From Klebsiella terrigena (GTDB taxonomy: Bacteria; Pseudomonadota; Gammaproteobacteria; Enterobacterales; Enterobacteriaceae), in the NCBI RefSeq assembly GCF_006539725.1, contig NZ_BJNO01000016.1:62001-126000 (forward strand): 64,000 nucleotides of DNA, given 5' to 3'. A program made the translations under genes and the position numbers. Of this stretch, positions 46,748 to 55,824 are shown piece after piece. Within the stretch, counting starts at the first letter, position 1, and each line of letters opens with the position of its first letter. The notes beneath the pieces are model-generated. The model searched no databases. It had not been told where the DNA came from and saw only the letters and a program-made list of their open reading frames with translations.

Positions 46748-47695
46748 ATGATCAAGCTCGGCATCGTGATGGACCCCATCGCAACCATCAACATCAAGAA
46801 AGACACCAGCTTCGCCATGCTGCTGGAAGCCCAGCGTCGTGGCTACGAACTCCATTATATGGAGATGAACGACCTGTACTTAATCAACGGCGAAGCCCGC
46901 GCCCGTACGCGCACGCTGAGCGTCGAGCAGAATTACGACAAGTGGTACGAGTTCAGCAGTGAGCAGGATCTGCCGCTGGCGGATCTCGACGTGATTCTGA
47001 TGCGTAAGGATCCGCCGTTCGATACCGAGTTCATTTATGCCACCTATATTCTCGAACGCGCGGAAGATAAGGGCACGCTTATCGTCAACAAGCCGCAGAG
47101 CCTGCGCGACTGTAACGAGAAGCTCTTTACCGCCTGGTTTGCCGACCTGACGCCAGAAACGCTGGTCACCCGCAACAAGGCGCAGCTGAAAGCCTTCTGG
47201 GAAAAGCACGGCGATATTATCCTCAAGCCGCTGGACGGCATGGGCGGTTCCTCTATTTTCCGCGTGAAAGAGGGCGATCCTAACCTGCCGGTGATTGCGG
47301 AAACGCTGACCGATCTGGGCAGCCGCTACTGCATGGCACAAAACTATCTACCGGCCATCAAGGACGGCGATAAGCGCGTGCTGGTCGTCGACGGCGAGCC
47401 GGTTCCCTGGTGCCTGGCGCGTATTCCGCAGGGTGGAGAGACGCGCGGCAACCTGGCCGCCGGCGGTCGCGGCGAAGCCCGCCCGCTGACCGAGAGCGAT
47501 TGGGAGATTGCCCGCCGCGTCGGCCCTACGCTGAAGGCCAAGGGCCTGATTTTCGTCGGTCTGGATATCATCGGCGATCGCCTGACGGAAATTAACGTCA
47601 CCAGCCCAACCTGCGTACGCGAGATTGAGGCCGCCTTCCCGATCTCCATCACCGGGATGCTGATGGACGCCATCGAGAAGCGCCTCGCTAAGTAA
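46748..47695 (+). CDS. gshB: Glutathione synthetase
   Basis: ATP-grasp ligase joining gamma-glutamylcysteine and glycine. It has 315 residues, as in E. coli. Nucleotide and substrate contacts lie in DIILKPLDGMGGSSIFRV, GGETRGNLAAGGRGEARPL and ITEINVTSPTCVREI. AACGGAGAATAATA supplies the ribosome binding site. A terminator and a structured repeat separate it from yqgE. Confidence 0.97.
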   Translation: MIKLGIVMDPIATINIKKDTSFAMLLEAQRRGYELHYMEMNDLYLINGEARARTRTLSVEQNYDKWYEFSSEQDLPLADLDVILMRKDPPFDTEFIYATYILERAEDKGTLIVNKPQSLRDCNEKLFTAWFADLTPETLVTRNKAQLKAFWEKHGDIILKPLDGMGGSSIFRVKEGDPNLPVIAETLTDLGSRYCMAQNYLPAIKDGDKRVLVVDGEPVPWCLARIPQGGETRGNLAAGGRGEARPLTESDWEIARRVGPTLKAKGLIFVGLDIIGDRLTEINVTSPTCVREIEAAFPISITGMLMDAIEKRLAK

Positions 47696-47738
47696 TCCGC
47701 GGCTTGTAGATGAGCCAGCTTGCATCAACAAAAGCTTA

Positions 47739-47771
47739 AGAGTAAAAGGGCCAACGCCCCTTTACTCTTTT
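47739..47771 (+). terminator. Terminator of gshB
   Basis: AGAGTAAA/TTTACTCT outer stem with an inner GGG/CCC stem, followed by TTTTG. It lies 43 bases after the gshB stop, at the head of a long pyrimidine tract. Confidence 0.75.
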
Positions 47772-47860
47772 GTTCTCTTGCCCTTTGCTCTTTGCTCCTT
47801 GTTCTTCGCTTTTTACTCTTCGCCCTTTTCGAACCGATAATCGGCCAAACTGATTCAACG

Positions 47861-47972
47861 AAAGATTTCGCGCTACGGGAAGGCGGCGACGCAGCGAGCG
47901 CCCGGGAGCATAGTTTACTATGTGACCGGGGCGAGCGAGGAAGCCAACACCCCCGTAGCGTGAAAGATAAAG
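47861..47972 (+). repeat. Dispersed structured repeat, copy 2 (gshB-yqgE gap)
   Basis: Imperfect palindrome of about 112 bases. The outer stem CGCTACGGG/CCCGTAGCG pairs 47871-47879 with 47952-47960. The inner hairpin is CATAGT/ACTATG, with CCCGG/CCGGG below it, and the conserved core is GCGAGGAAGCCAAC. It shares its block order with 17472-17586. It would be transcribed in the yqgE leader. Confidence 0.7.
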
Positions 47973-48044
47973 TTGAATCGACAGGGCAGCACTTTGCCCG
48001 CATACTGGGTGCTGCTTTTTGAACCAGGAACAGAACCTCTGCCA

Positions 48045-48608
48045 ATGAATTTACAGCATCACTTTTTGATTGCCATGCCTGCGCTTCAGGACCCCATATT
48101 CCGCCGCTCCGTGGTTTATATCTGCGAGTACAACGATGACGGTGCCATGGGTATTATCGTCAACAAACCGCTGGAAAATCTGCAGATTGACGGGATCCTC
48201 GAGAAGCTGAAAATTGTCGCTGAGCCGCGCAATCCCGATATTCGTCTCGATAAGCCGGTCATGCTTGGCGGCCCGCTGGCGGAAGATCGCGGCTTTATTC
48301 TGCACTCGCCGCCCTCCGACTTCTCTTCCAGCATCCGTATTTCCGACAACACCGTGATCACCACGTCGCGAGACGTGCTGGAAACTCTCGGTACCGATAA
48401 ACAGCCGAGCAACGTTCTGGTCGCGCTGGGCTACGCCTCCTGGGAAAAGGGACAGCTGGAGCAGGAGCTGCTCGATAACGCCTGGCTCACCGCCCCGGCG
48501 GATCAGAATATTTTGTTTAAAACACCGATTGCCGATCGCTGGCGTGAAGCGGCAAAACTGATTGGGATCGATATTGTGACGATGCCCGGCGTTGCGGGGC
48601 ATGCGTAA
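48045..48608 (+). CDS. yqgE: YqgE family protein (UPF0301/DUF179)
   Basis: Conserved 187-residue protein of unknown function, starting [20 protein letters not shown] as in E. coli; 24 upstream in-frame residues belong to the leader repeat. [13 protein letters not shown] and [16 protein letters not shown] are family hallmarks. Its stop overlaps the ruvX start by one base (TAATG), so the two are translationally coupled. Confidence 0.95.
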   Translation: MNLQHHFLIAMPALQDPIFRRSVVYICEYNDDGAMGIIVNKPLENLQIDGILEKLKIVAEPRNPDIRLDKPVMLGGPLAEDRGFILHSPPSDFSSSIRISDNTVITTSRDVLETLGTDKQPSNVLVALGYASWEKGQLEQELLDNAWLTAPADQNILFKTPIADRWREAAKLIGIDIVTMPGVAGHA

Positions 48609-49024
48609 TGAGTGGAACCTTACTGGGCTTTGATTTTGGAACCAAAAGCATCGGCGTCGCGATTGGACAACGCATTACCGGCACCGCCCGCCCGCTTCCT
48701 GCGCTAAAAGCACAGGATGGGAAGCCGGACTGGAACGTTATCGAAAAGCTGCTGAAAGAGTGGCAGCCGGAAGCCGTTATCGTCGGCCTGCCGCTGAATA
48801 TGGACGGCACCGAGCAGCCGCTAACCGCGCGCGCGCGCAACTTCGCCAATAAAATTCACGGCCGCTTCGGGGTCAAGATAACCCTGCACGATGAGCGTCT
48901 GAGCACGGTGGAAGCCCGCGCGGGGCTCTTTGAGCACGGCGGGTTTCGCGCCTTGAATAAAGGCAGCGTCGACTCAGCCTCGGCGGTGGTTATTCTGGAA
49001 AGCTACTTCGAGCAGGGTTTTTAA
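48608..49024 (+). CDS. ruvX: RNase H-like nuclease/Holliday junction resolvase-like RuvX
   Basis: YqgF-family RNase H-fold protein implicated in 16S rRNA 5'-end processing. It has 138 residues, as in E. coli. [15 protein letters not shown] holds the first catalytic Asp, and [10 protein letters not shown] and [13 protein letters not shown] complete the active site. It is coupled to yqgE. Confidence 0.95.
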   Translation: MSGTLLGFDFGTKSIGVAIGQRITGTARPLPALKAQDGKPDWNVIEKLLKEWQPEAVIVGLPLNMDGTEQPLTARARNFANKIHGRFGVKITLHDERLSTVEARAGLFEHGGFRALNKGSVDSASAVVILESYFEQGF

Positions 49025-49032
49025 ACCCCGAC

Positions 49033-49059
49033 ATGATGGCGCCGAGCCGGCGCCATCAT
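49033..49059. terminator. Hairpin between ruvX and the CsgD-like gene
   Basis: Perfect 11-base stem ATGATGGCGCC/GGCGCCATCAT with a 5-base loop between convergent genes. There is no U-run, so it is either a weak terminator or a stabilising structure. Confidence 0.5.
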
Positions 49060-49079
49060 CGTGACGACTTAGTGACGAC

Positions 49080-49733
49080 CTAGTGACGGAGATGCTCGTT
49101 AGCCCAGCTCACCGCCTGAGTACGATTCTTCACGCTCAGCTTGCGAAAGACGTTATAGAGATGAGTGCGCACCGTATTCTCACTAATGAACAGCGCCCGG
49201 GCAATATCCATATTGGTCGCACCGCAGCGCAGCTCATTTAAGATCTCACATTCCCGTTCCGTCAGCGGCGAGCTTTCCACCGGCACCGATGCATGATTCG
49301 CAGCGTACATCGCCGGATGCATCACGCTCAGCTCAGCCGTCTGTTCGCCGTTCAGCACGGCCTTCACGCCCTCAATTAAACGCGAGACGTCATCGTCATG
49401 GCGGAAGACGCCGTAGAGCGCGGGCCACTGCGCCATCTCATAGAGCTCATACTTTTGTGCGCTGTTGATAATCAGCAGGCGCGGGTTCTCTGCGTGCGAT
49501 CGAATAATATCTCGCCACACGCCGTTCAGTTTTTTATTCGACACGGCAATATCAAATAATATTACACAGTCTTTCGCTAAACGCTGCGTCAGGGGCTTAT
49601 TGATATTATGCAGAGTCACTGCGATCGATAGGGTTTCCGCCAGTCCGCTGACAAAAGACTTACTCTGAATCGAGGGATGAGTAATAAAGATAATCTGACG
49701 AGAATGGGCGTAATTACCTGATAAATTAATCAC
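49080..49733 (-). CDS. CsgD-like LuxR-family regulator
   Basis: A 217-residue regulator resembling E. coli CsgD (216 residues) over its whole length. The N-terminal REC-like half shares HNI and GVF landmarks, including a candidate Asp in CVILFDIAVSNKK where CsgD has LLDMM. The C-terminal HTH (LTERECEILNELRCGATNMDIARAL, then SENTVRTHLYNVFRKLSVKNRTQA) differs from CsgD by few residues. No curli genes are nearby. It is absent from this position in E. coli K-12. Control of surface or biofilm traits is possible but unproven; it could be a paralogue rather than CsgD itself. Confidence 0.82.
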   Translation of the reverse strand: MINLSGNYAHSRQIIFITHPSIQSKSFVSGLAETLSIAVTLHNINKPLTQRLAKDCVILFDIAVSNKKLNGVWRDIIRSHAENPRLLIINSAQKYELYEMAQWPALYGVFRHDDDVSRLIEGVKAVLNGEQTAELSVMHPAMYAANHASVPVESSPLTERECEILNELRCGATNMDIARALFISENTVRTHLYNVFRKLSVKNRTQAVSWANEHLRH

Positions 49734-50076
49734 TTAAAACTCTCCTTAGCAAACACCCACCATCATGGTGGTTAAATGAATTAAAAAAAAATCACATATT
49801 CATTAATAAACTGAAATAAGTTTACATATTAAAACAATATTTCATGGGAATCATCCTACCCCCACAAACAGCATAAGGTGAATTCATTAAAAGTGTCAAA
49901 AGATAATCTTATTTTTTTCCCATTTCTGCGAGGATAATGCCTAAGCAAATTCCTGGCACTCATTATTTTGACGTAGTCATTTACGCTTACCTATATTTAA
50001 AATCAATATCAAAGAACATTAATAAAACATTACGATAACAACAAACTGGCATGATGACTGGATATTAAACCTCCGG
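49734..50076. promoter_or_regulatory. AT-rich upstream region of the CsgD-like gene
   Basis: About 340 bases of strongly AT-rich sequence with runs of A and T, unlike the flanking genes; no coding sequence is seen. It should hold the promoter of the regulator, and its composition is of the type usually bound by H-NS (inference). yggR ends at its right edge. Confidence 0.5.
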
Positions 50077-51057
50077 CTACAGGCGACCGGAGGAGACACG
50101 CTGTTGAAAACTTTGCGTAAAAGTCTGCATTCCGCTCTGCTGTCCGGTCTGCATAACGCCGGGCAGCTGATGGGTTTTACCCTCGCGGATCAAATTAGCC
50201 ACCGCCGGGGTATTTACCAAAAGCTCGAATAGCGCAACTCTACCGCCAGATATATCCGGTAATAATTTTTGTGCCAGTACGGCGCATAAACTTCCCGCCA
50301 GCTGGCCGCGAACCTGCTCTTTTTCCTGAGCAGGAAAAACGTCAACCAGACGCTCCACCGCCTGCGCGGCGCCGCGGGTATGCAGCGTGGCCATCACCAG
50401 GTGCCCGGTCTCCGCAGCCGTCAGCGCCAGGCGGATGGTCTCGCTGTCGCGCAGCTCGCCCAGCAGAATGACGTCCGGGTCCTGGCGCAGCGCCACCCGC
50501 AGCGCCGCCGCAAACGACGGCGCGTGGCGGCCAATTTCACGCTGCTGGACCAGGCAGCGCTCGCTGCCATGGACAAACTCCACCGGATCTTCAAGGGTCA
50601 GGATATGGCCGTCGAGGCGCTGATTGAGATAGCCAACCATCGCCGCGAGGGTGGTCGATTTACCGCTGCCGGTCGCGCCGGTCACGAGGATCAGCCCGCT
50701 CTCTTCATTGAGCAGCTCGGCTATCGCGGCGGGAACGCAGAGCTCATCAAGCCGCGGACAGGCTTCCGGCAGCAGGCGCAGCGCCAGCGATAGCCCGCGC
50801 GTGTGGGCAAATGCGCTGGCGCGAAGGCGCGGCCCGCCGGGTAGCGCCAGCGCGAAATCAACCTGTCCGCTGGCCTGCCACTGCGCCTGCTGATCGTCAT
50901 TGAGCCACTGCGCGAGTATTTTGCCGATCTCCGGCGACGTGAAGGGCGCGGGCTCCAGCCTCCCCTGACGACGCCAGCGCGGCGCCGAGGCATTGCACAG
51001 GTGTAGATCGGAGACGTTATGCTTTACACTAAGGGCCACTATTTCTTCCAGCTCCAT
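50077..51057 (-). CDS. yggR: PilT-like secretion/twitching ATPase YggR
   Basis: Type IV pilus retraction ATPase family, 326 residues as in E. coli. Walker A is VTGATGSGKSTTLAAM; the Asp box is ILTLEDPVEFVH, Walker B VILLGELRDSETIRLAL, and the His box LVMATLHTRGAAQAV. Its function in enterics is not established. It starts only 16 bases from the divergent yggS start, so the two control regions must extend into each other's coding sequence. Confidence 0.93.
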   Translation of the reverse strand: MELEEIVALSVKHNVSDLHLCNASAPRWRRQGRLEPAPFTSPEIGKILAQWLNDDQQAQWQASGQVDFALALPGGPRLRASAFAHTRGLSLALRLLPEACPRLDELCVPAAIAELLNEESGLILVTGATGSGKSTTLAAMVGYLNQRLDGHILTLEDPVEFVHGSERCLVQQREIGRHAPSFAAALRVALRQDPDVILLGELRDSETIRLALTAAETGHLVMATLHTRGAAQAVERLVDVFPAQEKEQVRGQLAGSLCAVLAQKLLPDISGGRVALFELLVNTPAVANLIREGKTHQLPGVMQTGQQSGMQTFTQSFQQRVSSGRL

Positions 51058-51073
51058 AACTCATCCTCGGAAT

Positions 51074-51778
51074 ATGAACGATATTGCGCATAACCTGGCA
51101 CAGGTCCGGGACAAAATCTCAGGCGCTGCCGCTCGCTGCGGCCGCTCGCCAGAAGAAGTTACGTTGCTTGCAGTCAGTAAAACCAAACCTGCGAGCGCGG
51201 TCGAAGAAGCGGTGGCTGCCGGTCAGGTGGCTTTCGGTGAAAACTACGTTCAGGAAGGCGTGGAAAAAATTCGCCACTTTCAGGATGCCGGGGTTCACCA
51301 TCTGCAGTGGCACTTTATTGGCCCGCTGCAGTCCAACAAAAGTCGTCTGGTAGCGGAGCATTTCGACTGGTGCCACACCGTCGACCGGCTGAAGATCGCC
51401 GCCCGGCTTAGCGAGCAGCGTCCGGCGCATCTGCCGCCGCTTAACGTGTTGATTCAAATTAATATCAGCGACGAGCAAAGCAAATCAGGGATCCCACCTG
51501 AGGAGCTGGATGCGCTGGCGGCAGAGATCGATGTCCTGCCGAATCTGCAGCTACGCGGATTAATGGCCATTCCGGCCCCTGAGTCAGAGTATGTAAGGCA
51601 GTTTGCCGTCGCCCAACAAATGGCGGTAGCATTTGCGCGGCTTAAGGCGCACTACCCTGCGGTCGATACGCTGTCTCTGGGAATGTCGGATGATATGGAA
51701 GCCGCTATCGCGGCGGGAAGCACTATGGTGCGCATCGGTACCGCAATCTTCGGTGCGCGCGACTACAGCAAAAATTAA
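51074..51778 (+). CDS. yggS: PLP homeostasis protein YggS
   Basis: PLP-binding alanine-racemase-fold protein of the PLPBP/COG0325 family, which affects vitamin B6 and amino-acid balance. MNDIAHNLAQVRDKISGAAA starts 234 residues, the E. coli length; the longer frame overlapping yggR is rejected. The PLP lysine is in LLAVSKTKPAS, and SLGMSDDMEAAI and STMVRIGTAIFG bind the phosphate. It is first in yggS-yggT-yggU-rdgB-hemW. Confidence 0.95.
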   Translation: MNDIAHNLAQVRDKISGAAARCGRSPEEVTLLAVSKTKPASAVEEAVAAGQVAFGENYVQEGVEKIRHFQDAGVHHLQWHFIGPLQSNKSRLVAEHFDWCHTVDRLKIAARLSEQRPAHLPPLNVLIQINISDEQSKSGIPPEELDALAAEIDVLPNLQLRGLMAIPAPESEYVRQFAVAQQMAVAFARLKAHYPAVDTLSLGMSDDMEAAIAAGSTMVRIGTAIFGARDYSKN

Positions 51779-51795
51779 GGAATCTGAGGAACGCC

Positions 51796-52362
51796 ATGAA
51801 GACGTTGACTTTCCTGCTTTCAACGGTCATTGAACTCTACACCATGATCATGTTGTTACGCGTCTGGATGCAGTGGGCACGCTGCGACTTTTACAACCCC
51901 TTCTCGCAGTTTGTGGTGAAGGCAACCCAGCCGGTGGTTGGGCCGCTGCGCCGTATTATCCCGGCCCTGGGGCCGCTCGACAGCGCCTCGATGCTGCTGG
52001 CCTTTATTCTCTGCGTCATCAAAGCCATCGTGCTGTTTATGGTGGTCACCTTCCAGCCAATCATCTGGATTTCCGCGCTGCTGATCCTGATTAAGACTAT
52101 CGGCCTGCTGATTTTCTGGGTGCTGCTGCTGATGGCGATTATGAGCTGGGTAAGCCAGGGCCGCAGCCCGGTTGAATACGTGCTGATGCAGCTCGCCGAC
52201 CCGCTGCTGCGTCCTATTCGCAAGCTGCTGCCGTCCATGGGCGGTATCGACTTCTCGCCGATGGTGCTGGTTCTGCTGCTGTACGTGATTAACATGGGCA
52301 TTTCCGAGCTGCTTCAGGCGACCGGTAACGTTCTGCTTCCGGGGCTGTGGATGGCGCTATGA
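51796..52362 (+). CDS. yggT: YggT family membrane protein
   Basis: A 188-residue inner-membrane protein with two YggT repeats, each with paired hydrophobic segments ([40 protein letters not shown]). It is implicated in osmotic or potassium tolerance in some bacteria, with no defined activity. It overlaps yggU by four bases. Confidence 0.93.
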   Translation: MKTLTFLLSTVIELYTMIMLLRVWMQWARCDFYNPFSQFVVKATQPVVGPLRRIIPALGPLDSASMLLAFILCVIKAIVLFMVVTFQPIIWISALLILIKTIGLLIFWVLLLMAIMSWVSQGRSPVEYVLMQLADPLLRPIRKLLPSMGGIDFSPMVLVLLLYVINMGISELLQATGNVLLPGLWMAL

Positions 52363-52649
52363 GTGCCGTCGAAGCCTGCGCTGACGGGCTGGTTTTGCGG
52401 CTGTATATTCAGCCCAAGGCCAGCCGTGATAGCATCGTTGGTTTACATGGCGACGAGCTCAAAGTCGCCATTACCGCCCCGCCCGTTGATGGTCAGGCAA
52501 ACGCCCATCTGATTAAGTTCCTCGCCAAACAGTTTCGCGTCGCGAAAAGCCAGGTGCTTCTTGAAAAAGGCGAACTGGGCCGGCACAAGCAGATAAAAAT
52601 CATTAACCCGCAACAGATCCCGACTCAGGTCGCGGCGCTGACAGAATAA
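52359..52649 (+). CDS. yggU: YggU family protein (UPF0235/DUF167)
   Basis: A 96-residue protein starting [20 protein letters not shown], whose ATG overlaps the yggT stop (ATGA); an upstream ATG four codons earlier is possible but not conserved. It contains the family core [22 protein letters not shown] and [19 protein letters not shown]. Function is unknown. rdgB follows 26 bases later. Confidence 0.93.
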   Translation: MSAVEACADGLVLRLYIQPKASRDSIVGLHGDELKVAITAPPVDGQANAHLIKFLAKQFRVAKSQVLLEKGELGRHKQIKIINPQQIPTQVAALTE

Positions 52650-52675
52650 GAGCCTGGCTCTAAACAGGATTAATC

Positions 52676-53269
52676 ATGCAAAAAGTTGTTCTCGCCACCG
52701 GCAACGCCGGAAAGGTCCGCGAGCTGGCCTCGCTGCTGGAAGATTTTGGTCTGGATATCGTTGCTCAAACCGAGCTGGGAGTTGACAACGCCGAAGAAAC
52801 CGGGCTGACGTTTATCGAAAACGCCATTCTGAAGGCGCGCCATGCCGCAGAGATTACCGGCCTGCCGGCGATTGCCGATGACTCCGGCCTGGCGGTCGAT
52901 GCGCTCGGCGGCGCGCCGGGGATCTACTCCGCGCGCTACTCCGGCGAAGGTGCCAGCGACCAGCAGAACCTGGAAAAGCTGCTCGTTGCCCTGCACGACG
53001 TTCCCGACGATAAGCGCCAGGCGCAGTTCCACTGCGTGCTGGTCTACCTGCGCCATGCCGCAGACCCAACGCCGATTGTTTGTCACGGCAGCTGGCCCGG
53101 CGTGATTGCCCGCAGCGCGGCAGGCAGCGGCGGCTTTGGCTACGATCCTATTTTCTTTGTTCCGTCCGAGGGGAAAACCGCGGCGGAGCTGAGTCGTGAA
53201 GAAAAAAGCGCGATATCCCACCGCGGGCGCGCGCTGAAACTGTTACTGGAAGCATTACGTAATGGCTAA
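52676..53269 (+). CDS. rdgB: dITP/XTP pyrophosphatase
   Basis: Ham1-family nucleotide-pool cleaner hydrolysing dITP, dXTP and dHAPTP to monophosphates. It has 197 residues, as in E. coli. [17 protein letters not shown] is the nucleotide-binding N-terminus; [29 protein letters not shown] and [10 protein letters not shown] complete the site. It overlaps hemW by eight bases. Confidence 0.96.
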   Translation: MQKVVLATGNAGKVRELASLLEDFGLDIVAQTELGVDNAEETGLTFIENAILKARHAAEITGLPAIADDSGLAVDALGGAPGIYSARYSGEGASDQQNLEKLLVALHDVPDDKRQAQFHCVLVYLRHAADPTPIVCHGSWPGVIARSAAGSGGFGYDPIFFVPSEGKTAAELSREEKSAISHRGRALKLLLEALRNG

Positions 53270-54401
53270 CTTGCCACCTCTGAGCCTGTATATTCACATC
53301 CCGTGGTGCGTGCAGAAGTGCCCGTACTGCGATTTTAACTCGCACGCGTTAAAGGGCGAGGTGCCGCACGACGACTATGTGCAGCACCTGCTCAACGATC
53401 TGCGGGCCGACGCGCACTATGCTCAGGGCCGTGAAATCAGGACTATTTTTATCGGCGGCGGTACGCCTAGCCTGCTCTCCGGGCCGGCGATGCAGACGCT
53501 GCTCGACGGCGTTCGCGCCTGCCTGCCGCTGGCCGCCGACGCCGAGATAACCATGGAGGCTAACCCCGGCACCGTGGAAGCCGATCGCTTCGTTGAGTAT
53601 CAGCGCGCGGGGGTCAACCGGATCTCCATCGGCGTGCAAAGCTTTAGCGAAGCAAAGCTGCAGCGTCTGGGACGTATTCACGGCCCTGGCGAGGCGAAAC
53701 GCGCGGCGCATCTGGCCACCGGCCTCGGCCTGCGCAGCTTCAACCTCGACCTGATGCACGGCCTGCCGGACCAGTCGCTGGATGAAGCGCTGGACGATCT
53801 GCGCCAGGCCATTGAGCTCAACCCGCCGCACCTGTCGTGGTATCAGCTAACGATTGAGCCAAATACCCTGTTCGGCTCCCGTCCGCCGGTGCTGCCGGAT
53901 GACGATGCGCTGTGGGATATTTTTGAGCAGGGGCATCAGTTGCTGACGGCGGCAGGCTATCAGCAGTATGAAACCTCCGCCTACGCCAAACCCGGCTATC
54001 AGTGTCAGCACAATCTTAACTACTGGCGCTTTGGCGACTACCTCGGCATCGGCTGCGGGGCGCACGGTAAGGTGACCTTCCCTGACGGACGCATTCTGCG
54101 TACGGCAAAAACGCGCCATCCGCGCGGCTACATGGAAGGCCGCTACCTTGAGCGCCAGCACGACGTCGAGGCGGCGGATAAGCCGTTCGAGTTCTTTATG
54201 AACCGTTTCCGCCTGCTGGAAGCCGCGCCGCGCGCCGAGTTCAGCCGCTATACCGGCCTTGATGAGAGCGTGATTCGCCCGCAAATTGCCGCCGCCATCG
54301 CCCAGGGCTACCTGGCTGAGGACGCGCACTGCTGGCAGATAACCGAGCACGGCAAGCTGTTTTTAAACTCGCTGCTGGAGCTGTTCCTGAGCGAAGATTA
54401 A
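53262..54401 (+). CDS. hemW: Heme chaperone HemW (radical SAM family)
   Basis: Radical SAM protein related to HemN but lacking coproporphyrinogen oxidase activity; it binds heme and delivers it to membrane proteins. It has 379 residues (E. coli 378). The cluster motif is [23 protein letters not shown] and [12 protein letters not shown] are SAM-binding features. It is last in the yggS operon and followed by a strong terminator. Confidence 0.95.
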   Translation: MANLPPLSLYIHIPWCVQKCPYCDFNSHALKGEVPHDDYVQHLLNDLRADAHYAQGREIRTIFIGGGTPSLLSGPAMQTLLDGVRACLPLAADAEITMEANPGTVEADRFVEYQRAGVNRISIGVQSFSEAKLQRLGRIHGPGEAKRAAHLATGLGLRSFNLDLMHGLPDQSLDEALDDLRQAIELNPPHLSWYQLTIEPNTLFGSRPPVLPDDDALWDIFEQGHQLLTAAGYQQYETSAYAKPGYQCQHNLNYWRFGDYLGIGCGAHGKVTFPDGRILRTAKTRHPRGYMEGRYLERQHDVEAADKPFEFFMNRFRLLEAAPRAEFSRYTGLDESVIRPQIAAAIAQGYLAEDAHCWQITEHGKLFLNSLLELFLSED

Positions 54402-54406
54402 GCATC

Positions 54407-54433
54407 CGGGCGGCCCTTCGCCGCCCGTTTTTT
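54407..54433 (+). terminator. Terminator of hemW
   Basis: CGGGCGG/CCGCCCG stem with a 7-base loop and a run of at least six U, five bases after the hemW stop. Confidence 0.92.
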
Positions 54434-54715
54434 TCCCGCACGATCTCCTCTTCTCACCCTCGTTTTTCCCTCTGCGCTTCGGTCAAAGCACCTGCTCCTT
54501 TTTTATTCAGATCTTTGCAGCCAATCACAAATACACATCGATATTTTTCCATTTCTTGACTCCTTTTTTGCGCGGTGGTAATCCTGCTTCATCGGTTGAG
54601 CAAATGTAAAACCGAAGTATCCTACATGTGAATTATTGGTAACTCTTCTTAAAAAAGTCTTTATGACGTCGGCCCATGCCGGCGGGCTCAAGCATATAAA
54701 AAAGAGGGTAAGACA
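54434..54715. other. Gap before the ABC transporter
   Basis: About 280 bases with no gene. It should contain the promoter of the transporter operon; I see no clear operator palindrome. AAGAGGGTAAGACA just before 54716 includes the ribosome binding site. Confidence 0.4.
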
Positions 54716-55762
54716 ATGAATTACCGCAATGTTTTTATCGCACTTGCCACAATATCCGCCGGCATTACCGCTTCAGCACAGGCAGCGGAATCTGCCACGG
54801 TCGCCTTTTTAATGCCCGACCAGGCATCGACGCGCTACGAGCAGCATGATTTTCCGGGCTTCAAGGCGGAGATGAGCAAACTGTGCGCCGACTGCAAGGT
54901 CATTTATCAAAACGCCAACGCCAGCGCCACCCTGCAGCAGCAGCAGTTCAACTCGGTGATTGCCCAGGGCGCGAAAATCATCGTTCTCGATCCGGTGGAC
55001 TCTTCCGCCGCCGCTGCGCTGGTCGCCAACGCCCAGGCGCAGGATGTCAAAGTGATCGCCTACGATCGCCCCATCCCGGCGAAACCGGCAGATTTCTACG
55101 TCTCGTTTGATAACGAAGGGATTGGCTATGCCATCTCTAAATCCTTAACCAGCCATCTGAAAGAGAGCGGCGTGCCGCAGGATGCCGGCGTGCTGCAAAT
55201 CAACGGCTCCCCTACCGACGCGGCGGCGGGACTGATCCGCGACGGTATCCACCGTGGCCTGAAGGAGTCGGGCTACAAAACCCTCGCAGAATTTGATACG
55301 CCGGAATGGGCGCCGCCTAAAGCGCAGGAGTGGGCTGCCGGGCAGATAACCCGCTTTGGTGACAAAATTAAAGGCGTGGTTGCCGCCAACGACGGCACCG
55401 GCGGCGGGGCGATTGCCGCCTTCAAAGCCGCTGGCGTACAGCCGTTACCGCCGGTCACCGGCAATGACGCCACCATCGCCGCGCTGCAGCTCATTATTGC
55501 CGGCGACCAGTACAACACCATCTCCAAACCGTCGGAAATCGTCGCGGCGGCGGCGGCGAAAGTGGCCGTTGAGTTTATTCAGGGTAAGAAGCCGCAGGCC
55601 AGCACCACCCTGTACAACACCCCTTCGCAGCTCTTCACCCCGGCGGTGATCACCGCGAAAAATATTAAAGCGGAAATCTTCGATAAAAAGATCCAAACCT
55701 ACGCTCAGGTTTGTACCGGCGAATACGCCGCAGCCTGCCAGAAGTTAGGCATCGAAAAGTAA
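54716..55762 (+). CDS. Periplasmic sugar-binding protein, ABC transporter
   Basis: A 348-residue type I periplasmic binding protein of the xylose/ribose group. The signal peptide (MNYRNVFIALATISAGITAS) is cut near AQA-AE. VAFLMPDQASTRYEQHDFPGF opens the mature fold; IIVLDPVDSSAAAALV and VIAYDRPI are ligand-region motifs as in XylF. It is first of three genes. E. coli has yggM-ansB at this place, so it is a lineage-specific acquisition or replacement. The ligand is unknown, with a pentose or related sugar most likely. Confidence 0.88.
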   Translation: MNYRNVFIALATISAGITASAQAAESATVAFLMPDQASTRYEQHDFPGFKAEMSKLCADCKVIYQNANASATLQQQQFNSVIAQGAKIIVLDPVDSSAAAALVANAQAQDVKVIAYDRPIPAKPADFYVSFDNEGIGYAISKSLTSHLKESGVPQDAGVLQINGSPTDAAAGLIRDGIHRGLKESGYKTLAEFDTPEWAPPKAQEWAAGQITRFGDKIKGVVAANDGTGGGAIAAFKAAGVQPLPPVTGNDATIAALQLIIAGDQYNTISKPSEIVAAAAAKVAVEFIQGKKPQASTTLYNTPSQLFTPAVITAKNIKAEIFDKKIQTYAQVCTGEYAAACQKLGIEK

Positions 55763-55824
55763 TTTTGCCCACGCGCCCGTCATCCAACGGCGGGCGTAGT
55801 TTCGCAATAGTTGAGGTCTCTTCC

